Source: Chloroflexota bacterium (lineage in GTDB: Bacteria > Chloroflexota > Anaerolineae > UBA7937 > B3-Chlor). From it: a stretch of DNA of 64,000 nt. The first letter of the stretch is position 1; each line of letters begins with the position of its first letter. Position numbers and translations under genes: made by a program. Below the pieces are notes generated by a model. That model was not told the DNA's origin, searched no databases, and saw only the letters and a list, made by a program, of their open reading frames with translations. Of this stretch, positions 55,370-63,699 are shown in pieces. The stretch spans positions 186,001 to 250,000 of the forward strand of contig JAUVXJ010000002.1 of assembly GCA_030603665.1 (NCBI GenBank), written 5' to 3'.

Positions 55370-55586
55370 CCTGGCACACCATCGCTTTCTCCCTGCGCCC
55401 CGTGCTGGTCCGGCAAAGCGGCCGCGCTATCTCCGCGCTGAGCGTTGAGCCGTCCGAGGGCGGCCCGCTGCCCACCTATGCAAGCCAGTGCCAGACAGAA
55501 GGACGCGTGGCAGCACCACCTCCCGGCCAGAGCCAGCCGGGGAAACGGACTCCGCCTCCCGTCGCTCCCTTTGCATTCAGCTTCTG

Positions 55587-55631
55587 TGGTACCATATTCC
55601 TATTGCTTTTCGCGGTTTGATAGTGTATCAT
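55587..55631 (+). promoter_or_regulatory. Promoter with TRGTACYA box before the cpaB-tadC genes (P3)
   Basis: Box TGGTACCA (perfect palindrome) at 55587-55594, -35 TTGCTT at 55603-55608 within CCTATTGC, 17-base spacer, -10 TATCAT at 55626-55631. Same geometry as P1 and P2. It would transcribe the decayed tadE and the secretion genes from cpaB on. The stretch 55370-55586 has no gene. Confidence 0.75.
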
Positions 55632-55633
55632 GT

Positions 55634-55664
55634 ACAACACGTATTGGCATGTGACAACACGTAT
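55634..55664 (+). repeat. Direct repeat of ACAACACGTAT, 20-base period
   Basis: Two perfect 11-base copies (55634-55644, 55654-55664), two helical turns apart, begin at the predicted transcription start of P3. A further CCTATTGCC follows at 55666 without a matching -10. It could be an operator for a second regulator. Confidence 0.6.
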
Positions 55665-55760
55665 CCCTATTGCCTTGCCTGATTATCGTAATCCGCGCAC
55701 CGGCCAATTCCTTTTTCAGCCTGGGCATGATGCACATCCCAGCGGCTCTGTAGGCCAAAT

Positions 55761-55793
55761 CTCTCAATATCGAGAGCCCCTCTTGGCAGGGGC
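55761..55793 (+). other. Two adjacent hairpins in the leader before the decayed tadE
   Basis: CTCTC/GAGAG (55761-55776) and GCCCCT/AGGGGC (55776-55793) are perfect small stems in tandem. There is no T run. They lie in the P3 transcript, about 30 bases before the tadE remnant, in a position resembling the hairpin after the pilin gene. Confidence 0.35.
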
Positions 55794-55821
55794 AATACGA
55801 ATGTTGACGGGGACAAGAGGG

Positions 55822-56068
55822 ATGTTGAGACGAGGCAAGGAAAAGGACCAGGGACAAGCCAAGTTTGCGCTCGTGCTGCCCGTGTTGCTGTTGGTTCTTT
55901 GTTCCGCAGGACAGAGCTAGCATGGCAGATCCTCACCTATCTCGCCATGCAGCACTCAGCGATAGAGGGTGCAAGGTATGCCGTAGTGGGCCTGCTATCA
56001 GAGCACGAGCTTGCAGGACGGCCCACGGTGTCCAATCGGCTATTGCCAAGCTGGTGAGTTCGCGGTAG
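55822..56068 (+). pseudogene. Decayed tadE (two frameshifts)
   Basis: Three pieces in different frames rebuild one TadE-like protein. The first reads MLRRGKEKDQGQAKFALVLPVLLLVL and then runs out of frame to a stop at 55918-55920. The second, in the -1 frame, reads ELAWQILTYLAMQHSAIEGARYAVVGLLS, the normal TadE continuation after the helix. The third, in the last frame, reads QSAIAKLVSSR and stops at 56068. At least two indels are needed (near 55898 and 56020-56035), and the usual C-terminal part is missing. Glutamate at +5 of the prepilin site is absent too. A sequencing error could explain one shift but hardly all the defects. Confidence 0.75.
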
Positions 56069-56071
56069 AAT
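56043..56071 (+). promoter_or_regulatory. Possible internal promoter before cpaB
   Basis: -35 TTGCCA (56043-56048, in GGCTATTGCC as at P1), 17-base spacer, -10 TAGAAT (56066-56071). It lies inside the tadE remnant, where the GCTATTGCC also encodes the AIA of TadE, so the match may be partly accidental. No TRGTACYA box at the expected place. Confidence 0.4.
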
Positions 56072-56135
56072 AGGAGCGCGCGAAAACTCATCTTGCTCCC
56101 GGCAACCCGATCAAGATGAACCGATAGGAGCTAAC

Positions 56136-57062
56136 ATGCCACGGAGAGGGACGCTACTCATCATCATCGGAATCATCCTGGCTCTAGGGACCACGGTGGT
56201 CGTGTTTGTCCTGCTGCGCCCAACCACCCAGGCACCAGCAGCAACTCCTCAACCTACTCCAGAGGAGAAGATCTCGGTGGTCATCGCCGCGCAGGAGATA
56301 CCTGCGCTCACGGAGATGCCCGCAGATGCCGTGGGAACGCTCCTCATCCCCAAATCCGCTCTGACACCTAAACACCTGCTGGATCCAGAGGCGGTGATCG
56401 GCAAGAAGACCGCGAGGTTGATTGCCAGAGGTTCCTTCATTACCACGGACTTGCTTCTCGACGAAAGCAAGGTGCTGGCGCTGGGCTACAACGCGTCTCT
56501 CAACATCCCGCCGGGCAAGGTCGCAGCGGCTTTTCGCACCACGCAGCTGCGCGCCGTGGCTGGAGCCATCCAGAATGGCGACTTCGTGGACATACTCATC
56601 TCTTACTGGATGCTGGACACCGAAGCGGAGCCTGCCCCCGGCGAGGGTGAGGGAGAAGAAGAGGCTGCACCAGAGTCGCTTGTCCTCCTGGCCCAGTTAC
56701 TGCTGCAAGATGTTGAGGTGCTTCGCGTAGGACCTTGGGCGGGTGTCGCCGCCCCGCCTGAAGAGGTGCCGGAAGAGGTGAGCGAAGAAGCCGCACCAGA
56801 GGAAGAAGAAGGCGAGCCAGAACTGCAGCCCGTTTCTCCGGAGGCTCAGGTGGTCCTCACCCTCTTGCTGGACCAGCAAGACGCGCTGGTTCTCAAGTTC
56901 GCCCGCGAGAGCGGGGCGTCCATAGACCTCGTGCTTCGCGGGCTTGAGGACCACGACACTGCGCGTGCCGAAACCGTCAGCCTGGAATACATCATGACCA
57001 GATTCGAAATCACTGTTCCGCCGGAACCGATGCGCTTCGTTCCCAAGTCATACCGCCCGTAG
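56136..57062 (+). CDS. cpaB: CpaB/RcpC-type Flp pilus assembly protein
   Basis: 308 residues. One N-terminal helix (LLIIIGIILALGTTVVVFVLL), then an SAF domain (about 46-115; VVIAAQEIPALTEMPADAV, LIARGSFITTDLL) and the RcpC-like core (PPGKVAAAFRTTQLRAVAGAIQNGDFVDILI). Two very acidic Pro/Glu stretches (about 163-178 and 208-228) interrupt the C-terminal part. In diderms CpaB works with the secretin; no secretin is present here, so it may act in the cell wall. AGGAG precedes ATG 56136. Confidence 0.9.
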   Translation: MPRRGTLLIIIGIILALGTTVVVFVLLRPTTQAPAATPQPTPEEKISVVIAAQEIPALTEMPADAVGTLLIPKSALTPKHLLDPEAVIGKKTARLIARGSFITTDLLLDESKVLALGYNASLNIPPGKVAAAFRTTQLRAVAGAIQNGDFVDILISYWMLDTEAEPAPGEGEGEEEAAPESLVLLAQLLLQDVEVLRVGPWAGVAAPPEEVPEEVSEEAAPEEEEGEPELQPVSPEAQVVLTLLLDQQDALVLKFARESGASIDLVLRGLEDHDTARAETVSLEYIMTRFEITVPPEPMRFVPKSYRP

Positions 57063-57119
57063 ACAAGGACATCGCCGCCTCAGGACTTCACGCAATCCGA
57101 GATAGTGGGACGATAGAGA

Positions 57120-58406
57120 ATGGCTGAAATACCCGAGACCAAGATACGCGTCCTCATCGTAGACGACATCGCCGAAACACGGGAGAACGTGCGCAAGCTG
57201 CTCTACTTCGAGAAGGACATCGAAGTGGTAGGTGCTGCCGCCAACGGGACCGAGGGCATAGAGATGGCGCGCGGTCTGCGCCCCGACATAGTCCTCATGG
57301 ACATTAACATGCCCGACATTGATGGCATCAGCGCTGCCGAGACCATCTCGCAGTCCGTCCCCGAGGTCCAGATCATCATGATGTCGGTTCAGGGCGAGAC
57401 CGACTACCTGAGACGCTCCATGTTGGCCGGCGCCAGGGAGTTCCTGGTCAAGCCGTTCTCGGCCGACGAACTGATCGCCAGCATTCGTCGCGTCCATCAA
57501 CTCAAACCCAAGATGGCGCCCGTCCAGCCAGAGATCCTGCGCCCGCTGCCGTCCGAACCTGCACGCGGTTCGGCGGTACCTTTTGCCGCCAGGGAGGGAG
57601 ACATCATCACTGTGTACAGCCCGAAAGGTGGCGCAGGCTGCAGCACAATCGCCACCAATCTGGCCCTGGCCCTCCAGAACGGGAATAGCAGAGCAGCTCT
57701 GGTGGACGGCGATCTGCAGTTCGGGGACGTGGCTGTACTCCTGAACCTTCAACCCAACAGGACCATCAGCGACATCATTTCGCACATGGACGCCCTGGAC
57801 CCTGACTTCCTGAATGACGTCATGCTCACCCACCCTTCAGGCATGAAGATCCTCCTGGCCCCGCCGAGACCGGACGTGGCCGAGATGGTCAGAGCGGACG
57901 ACCTCAGGGAGATACTCAAGAACCTCAGGCTGCTGTACAACTACACCGTGGTGGATACCGCATCCTACCTGGACGATGTTGTGCTGACCGTAATGGAGGT
58001 ATCGGACTGGATCCTCCTGGTCGCGACTCCAGACATCCCGGCTATAAAGAACGTCAGACTCCTCCTGGAGGCGCTCGATGCCCTGGACTATCTGGCCAAG
58101 ACTCGCCTAGTCATAAACATGACTGACCGCAAGAACGGGATCACAGAAGAGGACATCGTCAGCCACATCAAGCATCCCGTTTTCGCCACTATTCCCAGAG
58201 ACAACGGCACTGTCACGAGCGCGGCCAACCAAGGAGTTCCAGTCATGGTCAGCAGTCAGAAATCGCCGATTGCCAGGAGTATCGCCAAGCTGGCCGGACT
58301 GGTGGAAGATGAGAGAGCTCAGCAAGTGGAGAGGAGAGCTCAGCTAGGCTATGAGCCGTCTGAAGGAACTGGCCGCAAGACACTGTTGGGGCGGATCTTC
58401 GGCTAG
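57120..58406 (+). CDS. cpaE: CpaE/TadZ-type pilus localisation ATPase with intact receiver domain
   Basis: 428 residues. An N-terminal receiver domain (residues about 8-125) keeps the acidic pair at D15/D16, phosphoacceptor D61 (VLMDINMPDIDG), S89 and K111. A ParA/MinD-like ATPase follows, with deviant Walker A YSPKGGAGCST (166-176) and LVDGDLQFGDVAVLLNL, and later VVDTASYLDDVVL. CpaE proteins place the pilus machine; many have a degenerate receiver, but this one looks phosphorylatable. It lies between cpaB and cpaF in the usual order. Confidence 0.93.
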   Translation: MAEIPETKIRVLIVDDIAETRENVRKLLYFEKDIEVVGAAANGTEGIEMARGLRPDIVLMDINMPDIDGISAAETISQSVPEVQIIMMSVQGETDYLRRSMLAGAREFLVKPFSADELIASIRRVHQLKPKMAPVQPEILRPLPSEPARGSAVPFAAREGDIITVYSPKGGAGCSTIATNLALALQNGNSRAALVDGDLQFGDVAVLLNLQPNRTISDIISHMDALDPDFLNDVMLTHPSGMKILLAPPRPDVAEMVRADDLREILKNLRLLYNYTVVDTASYLDDVVLTVMEVSDWILLVATPDIPAIKNVRLLLEALDALDYLAKTRLVINMTDRKNGITEEDIVSHIKHPVFATIPRDNGTVTSAANQGVPVMVSSQKSPIARSIAKLAGLVEDERAQQVERRAQLGYEPSEGTGRKTLLGRIFG

Positions 58407-58460
58407 TCAAGTCATACGGCGGTAGCAGGCAGCAGGACGAGACCAAGGAGGCGAGGCTGA

Positions 58461-59843
58461 ATGTCGCTCTTGAAGAGAATCGAGAGAAACCAGAAGCCAG
58501 AAGGCGAGATCCGCACCACCAAACTGGAGGAATTGAGGCTCAAGCGTAGACCTGCGAGCCCAGCCCGTGACACGTTCTCGGAGCTCAAGAACCGCGTACA
58601 GAAGAAAGTGATTGCCGAACTGGACCCTCGAATGGACTTGTCGCAGACCTCTGAGGTGCGCGCCGTCATTGAGGACATGTTCAACACGGTTCTAGCGGAA
58701 GAGAACGCCATCTTGAGCCGAGCCGAACGGAACGTGCTCCTCGAGCAGATCGTGGCTGAGATAATGGGTCTGGGTCCCTTGGAGCCTCTGCTGAAGGATG
58801 AGACGATCACCGAAATCATGGTCAATGGCTCGCAAAGGATCTATGTCGAGCGCGAGGGTAGAATCGAGAAGACCTCGTACAAGTTCGAGAGCGACGAACA
58901 TGTAATGCGCATCGTAGACCGCATCGTCGCCCCCCTCGGCAGGCGGGTCGACGAGAGCCAGCCCTACGTTGATGCGCGCCTGCCCGACGGGTCGCGTGTG
59001 AACGTCATCATTCCGCCCCTCGCCCTGCAGGGACCTGTAATCACCATCCGTCTGTTCTCCAAGGTGCCGTACACCGTGGAGGACTTGATAGGTTTTGGCA
59101 CCCTGACTCCAGAAATCGCTGAGTTCCTCGAGATCTGCGTCCAGTCGAGACTCAACACCATCATCTCAGGGGGCACCGGCTCTGGCAAGACTACGACTCT
59201 CAACGTTCTCTCGGGATACATACCAAACGATGAGCGGATCGTCACTATCGAGAACGCCGCCGAACTCCAGCTGCAACAGGACCACATCATCTCCCTCGAA
59301 TCGCGGATGGCCAACATTGAGGGCAAAGGCGAAGTCACCATCCGGGATCTGGTCGTCAACTCACTGCGCATGCGCCCAGATCGCATCGTAGTGGGCGAGG
59401 TGCGATCCGGTGAGGCCCTGGACATGCTCCAGGCCATGAACACCGGTCACGACGGCAGCTTGACCACCTGTCACTCCAACGGTCCTCGCGACACTCTGTC
59501 TCGTTTGGAGACCATGGTCCTCATGGCGGGCACAGACCTCCCTCACCGGGCCATTCGGGAGCAGGTCGCGTCCGCCCTCCACTTGATCGTCCACCAGGAA
59601 AGGCTCAGGGATGGCACGCGGAAGCTGGTCAACATCACTGAAGTGCAAGGTATGGAAGGCAACGTCATCGTGTTGCAGGACCTCTTCACCTTCGAACAGA
59701 CAGGGTTCGACGACGAGCGCATCGTAGGCCACCTGCGCCCCACCGGTGTCCGGCCCAAGTTCACCGAGCTCATCGACGCAGCAGGCTACCACCTGGACGC
59801 CAAGCTCTTCGGGTACGATCAGCGAGGTCGATTCAGGGGCTAG
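58461..59843 (+). CDS. cpaF: CpaF/TadA secretion ATPase
   Basis: Type II/IV secretion-family hexameric ATPase that powers Tad pilus extension and possibly retraction. 460 residues. N-terminal helical part, then ARLPDGSRVNVIIPPLALQG, Walker A ISGGTGSGKTTTLNVLSG, the Asp/Glu box (IVTIENAAELQLQQ), the Walker B-like RPDRIVVGEVRSGEALDMLQ and the His box (NTGHDGSLTTCHSN). AAGGAGGCGAGG precedes ATG 58461. Soluble, acting at the inner membrane with TadB and TadC. Confidence 0.97.
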   Translation: MSLLKRIERNQKPEGEIRTTKLEELRLKRRPASPARDTFSELKNRVQKKVIAELDPRMDLSQTSEVRAVIEDMFNTVLAEENAILSRAERNVLLEQIVAEIMGLGPLEPLLKDETITEIMVNGSQRIYVEREGRIEKTSYKFESDEHVMRIVDRIVAPLGRRVDESQPYVDARLPDGSRVNVIIPPLALQGPVITIRLFSKVPYTVEDLIGFGTLTPEIAEFLEICVQSRLNTIISGGTGSGKTTTLNVLSGYIPNDERIVTIENAAELQLQQDHIISLESRMANIEGKGEVTIRDLVVNSLRMRPDRIVVGEVRSGEALDMLQAMNTGHDGSLTTCHSNGPRDTLSRLETMVLMAGTDLPHRAIREQVASALHLIVHQERLRDGTRKLVNITEVQGMEGNVIVLQDLFTFEQTGFDDERIVGHLRPTGVRPKFTELIDAAGYHLDAKLFGYDQRGRFRG

Positions 59844-59855
59844 GAGGCAAGCAGG

Positions 59856-60827
59856 GTGGACCCACTAATGATCCTCCTACCCATACTGGCGGGCGCCTCG
59901 ATCCTGGTACTGTTCGTGGGATTCTCCAGAGTGCTCAGTTCACGTTCTCGAGTGATCGCCCGCCTGGGTGATATCACGGCGGTCGTCTCAGAGGACGCGG
60001 TGCAAGAACCCTCGAGCGGGGAACGCCCCGTCCCGGAAGTCGTGATGAGTCTGGATCGGGCCATCGCCGGACAGAGCTTCGCCAAGCGAGTGGCCACGGA
60101 CCTGGCTCGGGCCAACCTGAAGCTGACCGTCGTTGAGTACATGCTCTTGAGCACGGCCATCATTGCGGTCGGCATCGTGGCGGGTGCCGTTGTCGTGCGC
60201 ACCGTGTGGATCATCGGCGCTGTGGCGGGTGGCATCCTCGGTTTCCTCCTGCCCCGGATGTTCTTGGGACTCCGTCAGACCAGACGCCTCAACGCATTCA
60301 ACGATCAGCTTGGCGATACCATCACCCTCCTAGCCAACTCACTCCGCTCTGGATACAGCCTGCTTCAGTCTATGGAGATGGTAGCCAGGGAGTTGCCTGC
60401 ACCGATGTCCGAGGAGTTCACGCGCGTGACTCGAGAGATCGGGCTGGGGCTATCCAACGAGGAGGCTTTGAACAACCTATACAGGCGCATCCAGAGCGAT
60501 GATCTCGATATGATGATCACCGCTGTCAACATCCACCATGAAGTAGGAGGGAATCTATCCGAGATTCTGGACACAATTGGGCACACAATCCGAGAGCGGG
60601 TGCGGATCAAGGGTGAAATCCGGACCCTCACCGCCATGGCCAGATACTCTGGCTACCTGGTAAGTGCGCTGCCGATTGCGGTAGCAGGTCTGCTTTTCGT
60701 CATGAGCCCCGATTACATGTCAGGCCTCTGGGAAGACCCTTGCGGAGTGCAGATGATGATCGCTTCCGGCATTGGTATGCTTGCCGGCTGGCTCATCATC
60801 CGCCGCGTGGTGAACATCGAGATTTAG
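59856..60827 (+). CDS. tadB: TadB, Flp pilus assembly membrane platform
   Basis: 323 residues, GTG start with GGAGG upstream. An N-terminal helix (LMILLPILAGASILVLFVGF), then two close helices, a cytoplasmic T2SF/GspF domain (LGDTITLLANSLRSGYSLLQSMEMVARELP; DLDMMITAVNIHHEVGGNLSEILDTIGHTIRER, quoted in pieces) and two C-terminal helices. It forms the platform with TadC under CpaF. 12 bases after cpaF. Confidence 0.94.
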   Translation: MDPLMILLPILAGASILVLFVGFSRVLSSRSRVIARLGDITAVVSEDAVQEPSSGERPVPEVVMSLDRAIAGQSFAKRVATDLARANLKLTVVEYMLLSTAIIAVGIVAGAVVVRTVWIIGAVAGGILGFLLPRMFLGLRQTRRLNAFNDQLGDTITLLANSLRSGYSLLQSMEMVARELPAPMSEEFTRVTREIGLGLSNEEALNNLYRRIQSDDLDMMITAVNIHHEVGGNLSEILDTIGHTIRERVRIKGEIRTLTAMARYSGYLVSALPIAVAGLLFVMSPDYMSGLWEDPCGVQMMIASGIGMLAGWLIIRRVVNIEI

Positions 60828-60867
60828 CGCTGTTGCTCTGCTGGTAGAACGCCTGGGGAGTGTAAGT

Positions 60868-61803
60868 ATGTCATCAAACATGTTGCTGCCCTTGCTGATC
60901 GCCCTGGGTATCGGCGGGAGCGTGATTATCATCTTCGTGGGCTTGGCCTCGAGGCGTGGGGCTGATGCCGTGGAGGAGCGCCTCGGCGATTTCGGCACGA
61001 GGACGGACTTGACCCTCGAGGAGATCGAGCTTTCTGACCCGTTCTCGGAGAGAGTGATCAAGCCCCTGCTGAGAACGGTTGCCAACGCGTTTGCCCGTCT
61101 CACTCCGCGGAGGAACATGGAGAGCATCCAGCACAACCTGGACCTGGCGGGGAATCCCTACGGGTGGACCCCTGTGGAGTTCACAGGGTTGAGGCTGGCC
61201 GCGGCGGTGTGTTTCGCAGGATTGGCCCTGGGTCTGACATTCGTTGCCCACTCTCCTTTGCGAAACCGAATCCTCGCCACAGTGATCGCAGGGGCCTTTG
61301 GCTATCTTCTGCCCACGGTGTGGCTCACCCTCAAGATCAGAAGTCGAAAGTCCAACATTCTCAGGGCCCTTCCTGACGCCCTCGATCTCCTGACCATCAG
61401 TGTAGAGGCCGGCCTGGGTTTCGACGCCGCCATGACCAAGGTGACTGAGAAGTGGGACAACGAGTTGAGTCAGGCTTTCACGCGAGTGCTGATCGAGATC
61501 CAGATGGGGACACTGCGGCGATACGCCTTGAGAAGCATGGCTGATCGAGCTGGGGTTCCCGACTTGACTAGCTTCGTGGCAGCGATCATCCAGGCTGACC
61601 AATTGGGTGTCAGCCTGGCCAGAGTGTTGCACATCCAATCCGGACAGATGCGGATCAGGCGGCGACAGCGAGCGGAGGAATTGGCGCACACGGCACCGAT
61701 CAAGATGATGATACCCTTGGTGTTTCTGATCTTCCCGGCCCTGTTTGTCGTTCTATTGGGCCCTGCTCTGCCTTCGCTCAGGTCCGCTTTCGGGGGCCCC
61801 TAG
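60868..61803 (+). CDS. tadC: TadC, Flp pilus assembly membrane platform
   Basis: 311 residues. Same plan as TadB: first helix at the N-terminus (MLLPLLIALGIGGSVIIIFVG), two helices in the middle, the T2SF domain (LRALPDALDLLTISVEAGLGFDAAM; AAIIQADQLGVSLARVLHIQ) and closing helices (IKMMIPLVFLIFPALFVVLL). GGGGAG precedes ATG 60868. It ends the recognisable Tad gene set; no prepilin peptidase (TadV/CpaA) or TadD follows in the window. Confidence 0.94.
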   Translation: MSSNMLLPLLIALGIGGSVIIIFVGLASRRGADAVEERLGDFGTRTDLTLEEIELSDPFSERVIKPLLRTVANAFARLTPRRNMESIQHNLDLAGNPYGWTPVEFTGLRLAAAVCFAGLALGLTFVAHSPLRNRILATVIAGAFGYLLPTVWLTLKIRSRKSNILRALPDALDLLTISVEAGLGFDAAMTKVTEKWDNELSQAFTRVLIEIQMGTLRRYALRSMADRAGVPDLTSFVAAIIQADQLGVSLARVLHIQSGQMRIRRRQRAEELAHTAPIKMMIPLVFLIFPALFVVLLGPALPSLRSAFGGP

Positions 61804-61921
61804 GCGCCGCCTTCGATCATACCGGGCAAGAGGCAGCCGCTGTTGTCAAGCTCCACCTGAGCCCGGCGAACTCCCCGTCCAGCCACATGCTCAGGAGGTC
61901 GAGTCTGCAGGAATCGCATCC

Positions 61922-62638
61922 TTGAATCCACTGCCCGACTGGCACGCAACCTCTCAGGGGTTGCTCGATGTGCTTTTTCCGCCTCGCTGCGCTGTCTGTC
62001 ACCGTGCCGCAGGTTGGCTTTGCTCAACGTGCCTGGAAGAGATTGAATTCATTCGGCCGCCTGTCTGCCCTTTGTGCGGCCGGCCCACCAGGATTTCTCG
62101 CCACTGCCCGTCCTGCAAGAATATGCCTCTGAGCATTGACGGAATACGCGCCGTGGGGTATCTTGAGGGAACGCTGCAGACTGCCATCCATCGCTTCAAG
62201 TACTCCAATGTCCGTGCCCTGGCCACCCCCCTGGGCAAGCTGGCAATCGAGTACCTCAGCAGCAATCCCCTGCCCATGGACGTTGTGGTCCCTGTGCCTC
62301 TTCACCCCCGCCGTCTACGGGAGCGAGGATACAATCAAGCTGCCCTTCTGGCCAAGGAGATCGGAGCCTCGGTAGACCTGCCAGTGATCGATGACGTGCT
62401 CCTGCGGGTCAGAAGCACTATGCCGCAGGTGGGGCTGGCCGCTGCCCAGAGACGGGAGAACGTTAGAGGTGCCTTTCAGTGCGCAGACTCCAGCCTGGCC
62501 GGGCTCAGGGTACTGCTCGTGGATGATGTTTGCACCACTGGGGCTACCCTGGATGCGTGTAGCGCTGCCCTGCGGGACACGGGAGTCAAGCTCGTGTGGG
62601 GCTTGGTCCTGGCACGGGAAAGATGGCACGACCATTGA
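61922..62638 (+). CDS. ComF-family phosphoribosyltransferase-like protein
   Basis: 238 residues. N-terminal zinc-binding part LLDVLFPPRCAVCHRAAGWLCSTC then CPLCGRPT...CPSC, followed by the phosphoribosyltransferase domain: AVGYLEGTLQTAIHRFKYSN, VVVPVPLHPRRLRERGYNQA and the PRPP motif VLLVDDVCTTGATLDA. In competent bacteria ComFC works on imported DNA; elsewhere its role is unclear. TTG 61922 has AGGA nine bases upstream; TTG 61961 is also possible. The open frame begins at 61745 inside tadC, and those residues are not family-like. Confidence 0.88.
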   Translation: MNPLPDWHATSQGLLDVLFPPRCAVCHRAAGWLCSTCLEEIEFIRPPVCPLCGRPTRISRHCPSCKNMPLSIDGIRAVGYLEGTLQTAIHRFKYSNVRALATPLGKLAIEYLSSNPLPMDVVVPVPLHPRRLRERGYNQAALLAKEIGASVDLPVIDDVLLRVRSTMPQVGLAAAQRRENVRGAFQCADSSLAGLRVLLVDDVCTTGATLDACSAALRDTGVKLVWGLVLARERWHDH

Positions 62639-62668
62639 GACTGAATCTCTCACATGGAGGATCTTAGC

Positions 62669-63211
62669 ATGGAACTGATCATCACCGGCAAGAACATGGA
62701 GATTAGCGACAGGGTACGCGAGTACGTGGAGAAGAAAGCTGGCAGATTGGACCGCTATCTACAGAACATCGACGAGGCGTCACTGGAACTGACCAGGTCA
62801 AGTGCCAGGAGCGCCGAGGATCGGCACATAGCGCAGCTCACCGTGCGGGCCAAGGGCACCATTCTTCGCGCTGAGGAGAGAGCTCCTGATGTCTTCACTG
62901 CCTTCGACGCGGTGCTGGATAAGATGTACCGGCAGATCATGCGCTACAAGACTAGAAGGCGAGGGCGTGGCCGCGTCCAAGAGGAAGAACTTCTGCCGCC
63001 CGTCGAGGAGTACGAAGAGGAGGCTCCGAGGCAGATAGTGAGAACTAAACGCTTTGTCGTGCTTCCCATGGGCGAGGAAGAGGCCGCCGACCAGATGGAA
63101 CTGTTGGGTCATGCTTTCTTTCTGTTCCTCAATGCCGAAACGGGTGAACTCAACATCATCTACAGGCGCCGCGACGGCAACTACGGCTTGATAGAGCCGG
63201 AGCTGGCATGA
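62669..63211 (+). CDS. hpf: Long-form ribosome hibernation promoting factor
   Basis: 180 residues. N-terminal HPF/RaiA domain (MELIITGKNMEISDRVREYVEKKAGRLDRYL, LRAEERAPDVFTAFDAVLDKMYRQI, in pieces) that binds the 30S decoding region, an acidic linker (about 112-128), and the C-terminal dimerisation domain (VRTKRFVVLPMGEEEAADQM, LLGHAFFLFLNAETGELNIIYRRRDGNYGLIEP, in pieces). The long form makes 100S dimers without RMF. ATG 62669 is chosen: GGAGG lies eight bases before it, and ATG 62654 sits inside that site. Confidence 0.94.
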   Translation: MELIITGKNMEISDRVREYVEKKAGRLDRYLQNIDEASLELTRSSARSAEDRHIAQLTVRAKGTILRAEERAPDVFTAFDAVLDKMYRQIMRYKTRRRGRGRVQEEELLPPVEEYEEEAPRQIVRTKRFVVLPMGEEEAADQMELLGHAFFLFLNAETGELNIIYRRRDGNYGLIEPELA

Positions 63212-63699
63212 CTGTGCCAGCTACGATTCTCTTCGTCTGCACAGGCAACCTCTGTCGATCTCCCATGGCAGAGGCCATTCTCAAGGCTCGGTTTCGGAGC
63301 GAAGGGAAGCACGCACTCTATCAGGTGCGCTCGGCCGGAGCCTGGACCCAGAACGGCCAAAGCGCCTCGGCTCTCGCCATCCAATCCATGGATGAGCTGG
63401 GGCTCGACATTACCAGTCACCGCTCTCGCTGCCTGACCGCTGAGGACGTAGCGGATGCCAGCCTGGTCAGTGTCATGACTCGAGATCACAAGGAAGCATT
63501 GCTTGCCGAGTTTCCCGAGGCGAGACAAAAGATCCTGCTGCTTAGCGAGCTGGCTGGAGAGACGTATGACATATTCGATCCTTACGGCAGCGACTCGCAG
63601 CAACTCTATCAGGAATGCGCGCGCGAGATTGGTCATCTGCTCGATGAAGGCTATCCTCGCCTTCTGGAACTCGTGGGGAGCGAATCAGAAGAAGGTTGA
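63208..63699 (+). CDS. Low-molecular-weight protein phosphatase
   Basis: 163 residues. The active-site loop is FVCTGNLCRSPMAEA and the general acid lies in IFDPYGSD. Position five of the loop is Leu. In arginine phosphatases such as YwlE this is Thr, while tyrosine-specific relatives have Ile or another bulky residue, so a tyrosine phosphatase is slightly favoured. ATG 63208 overlaps the hpf stop (ATGA). Its end overlaps the convergent glycosyltransferase by 15 bases; GAGGG/CCCTC pairing near 63698-63716 could form a shared terminator. Confidence 0.9.
   Translation: MTVPATILFVCTGNLCRSPMAEAILKARFRSEGKHALYQVRSAGAWTQNGQSASALAIQSMDELGLDITSHRSRCLTAEDVADASLVSVMTRDHKEALLAEFPEARQKILLLSELAGETYDIFDPYGSDSQQLYQECAREIGHLLDEGYPRLLELVGSESEEG

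Noticed and set aside
55666..55692. Fourth copy of the pilus promoter motif (CCTATTGCC)
   Set aside because: No TRGTACYA box at the right distance and no -10 after 16-18 bases; kept only as a partial match.
55890..55915. Programmed -1 frameshift joining the first two tadE pieces
   Set aside because: No X-XXY-YYZ slippery heptamer is in frame, a second frameshift is needed downstream, and the +5 glutamate is lost, so decay is more likely.
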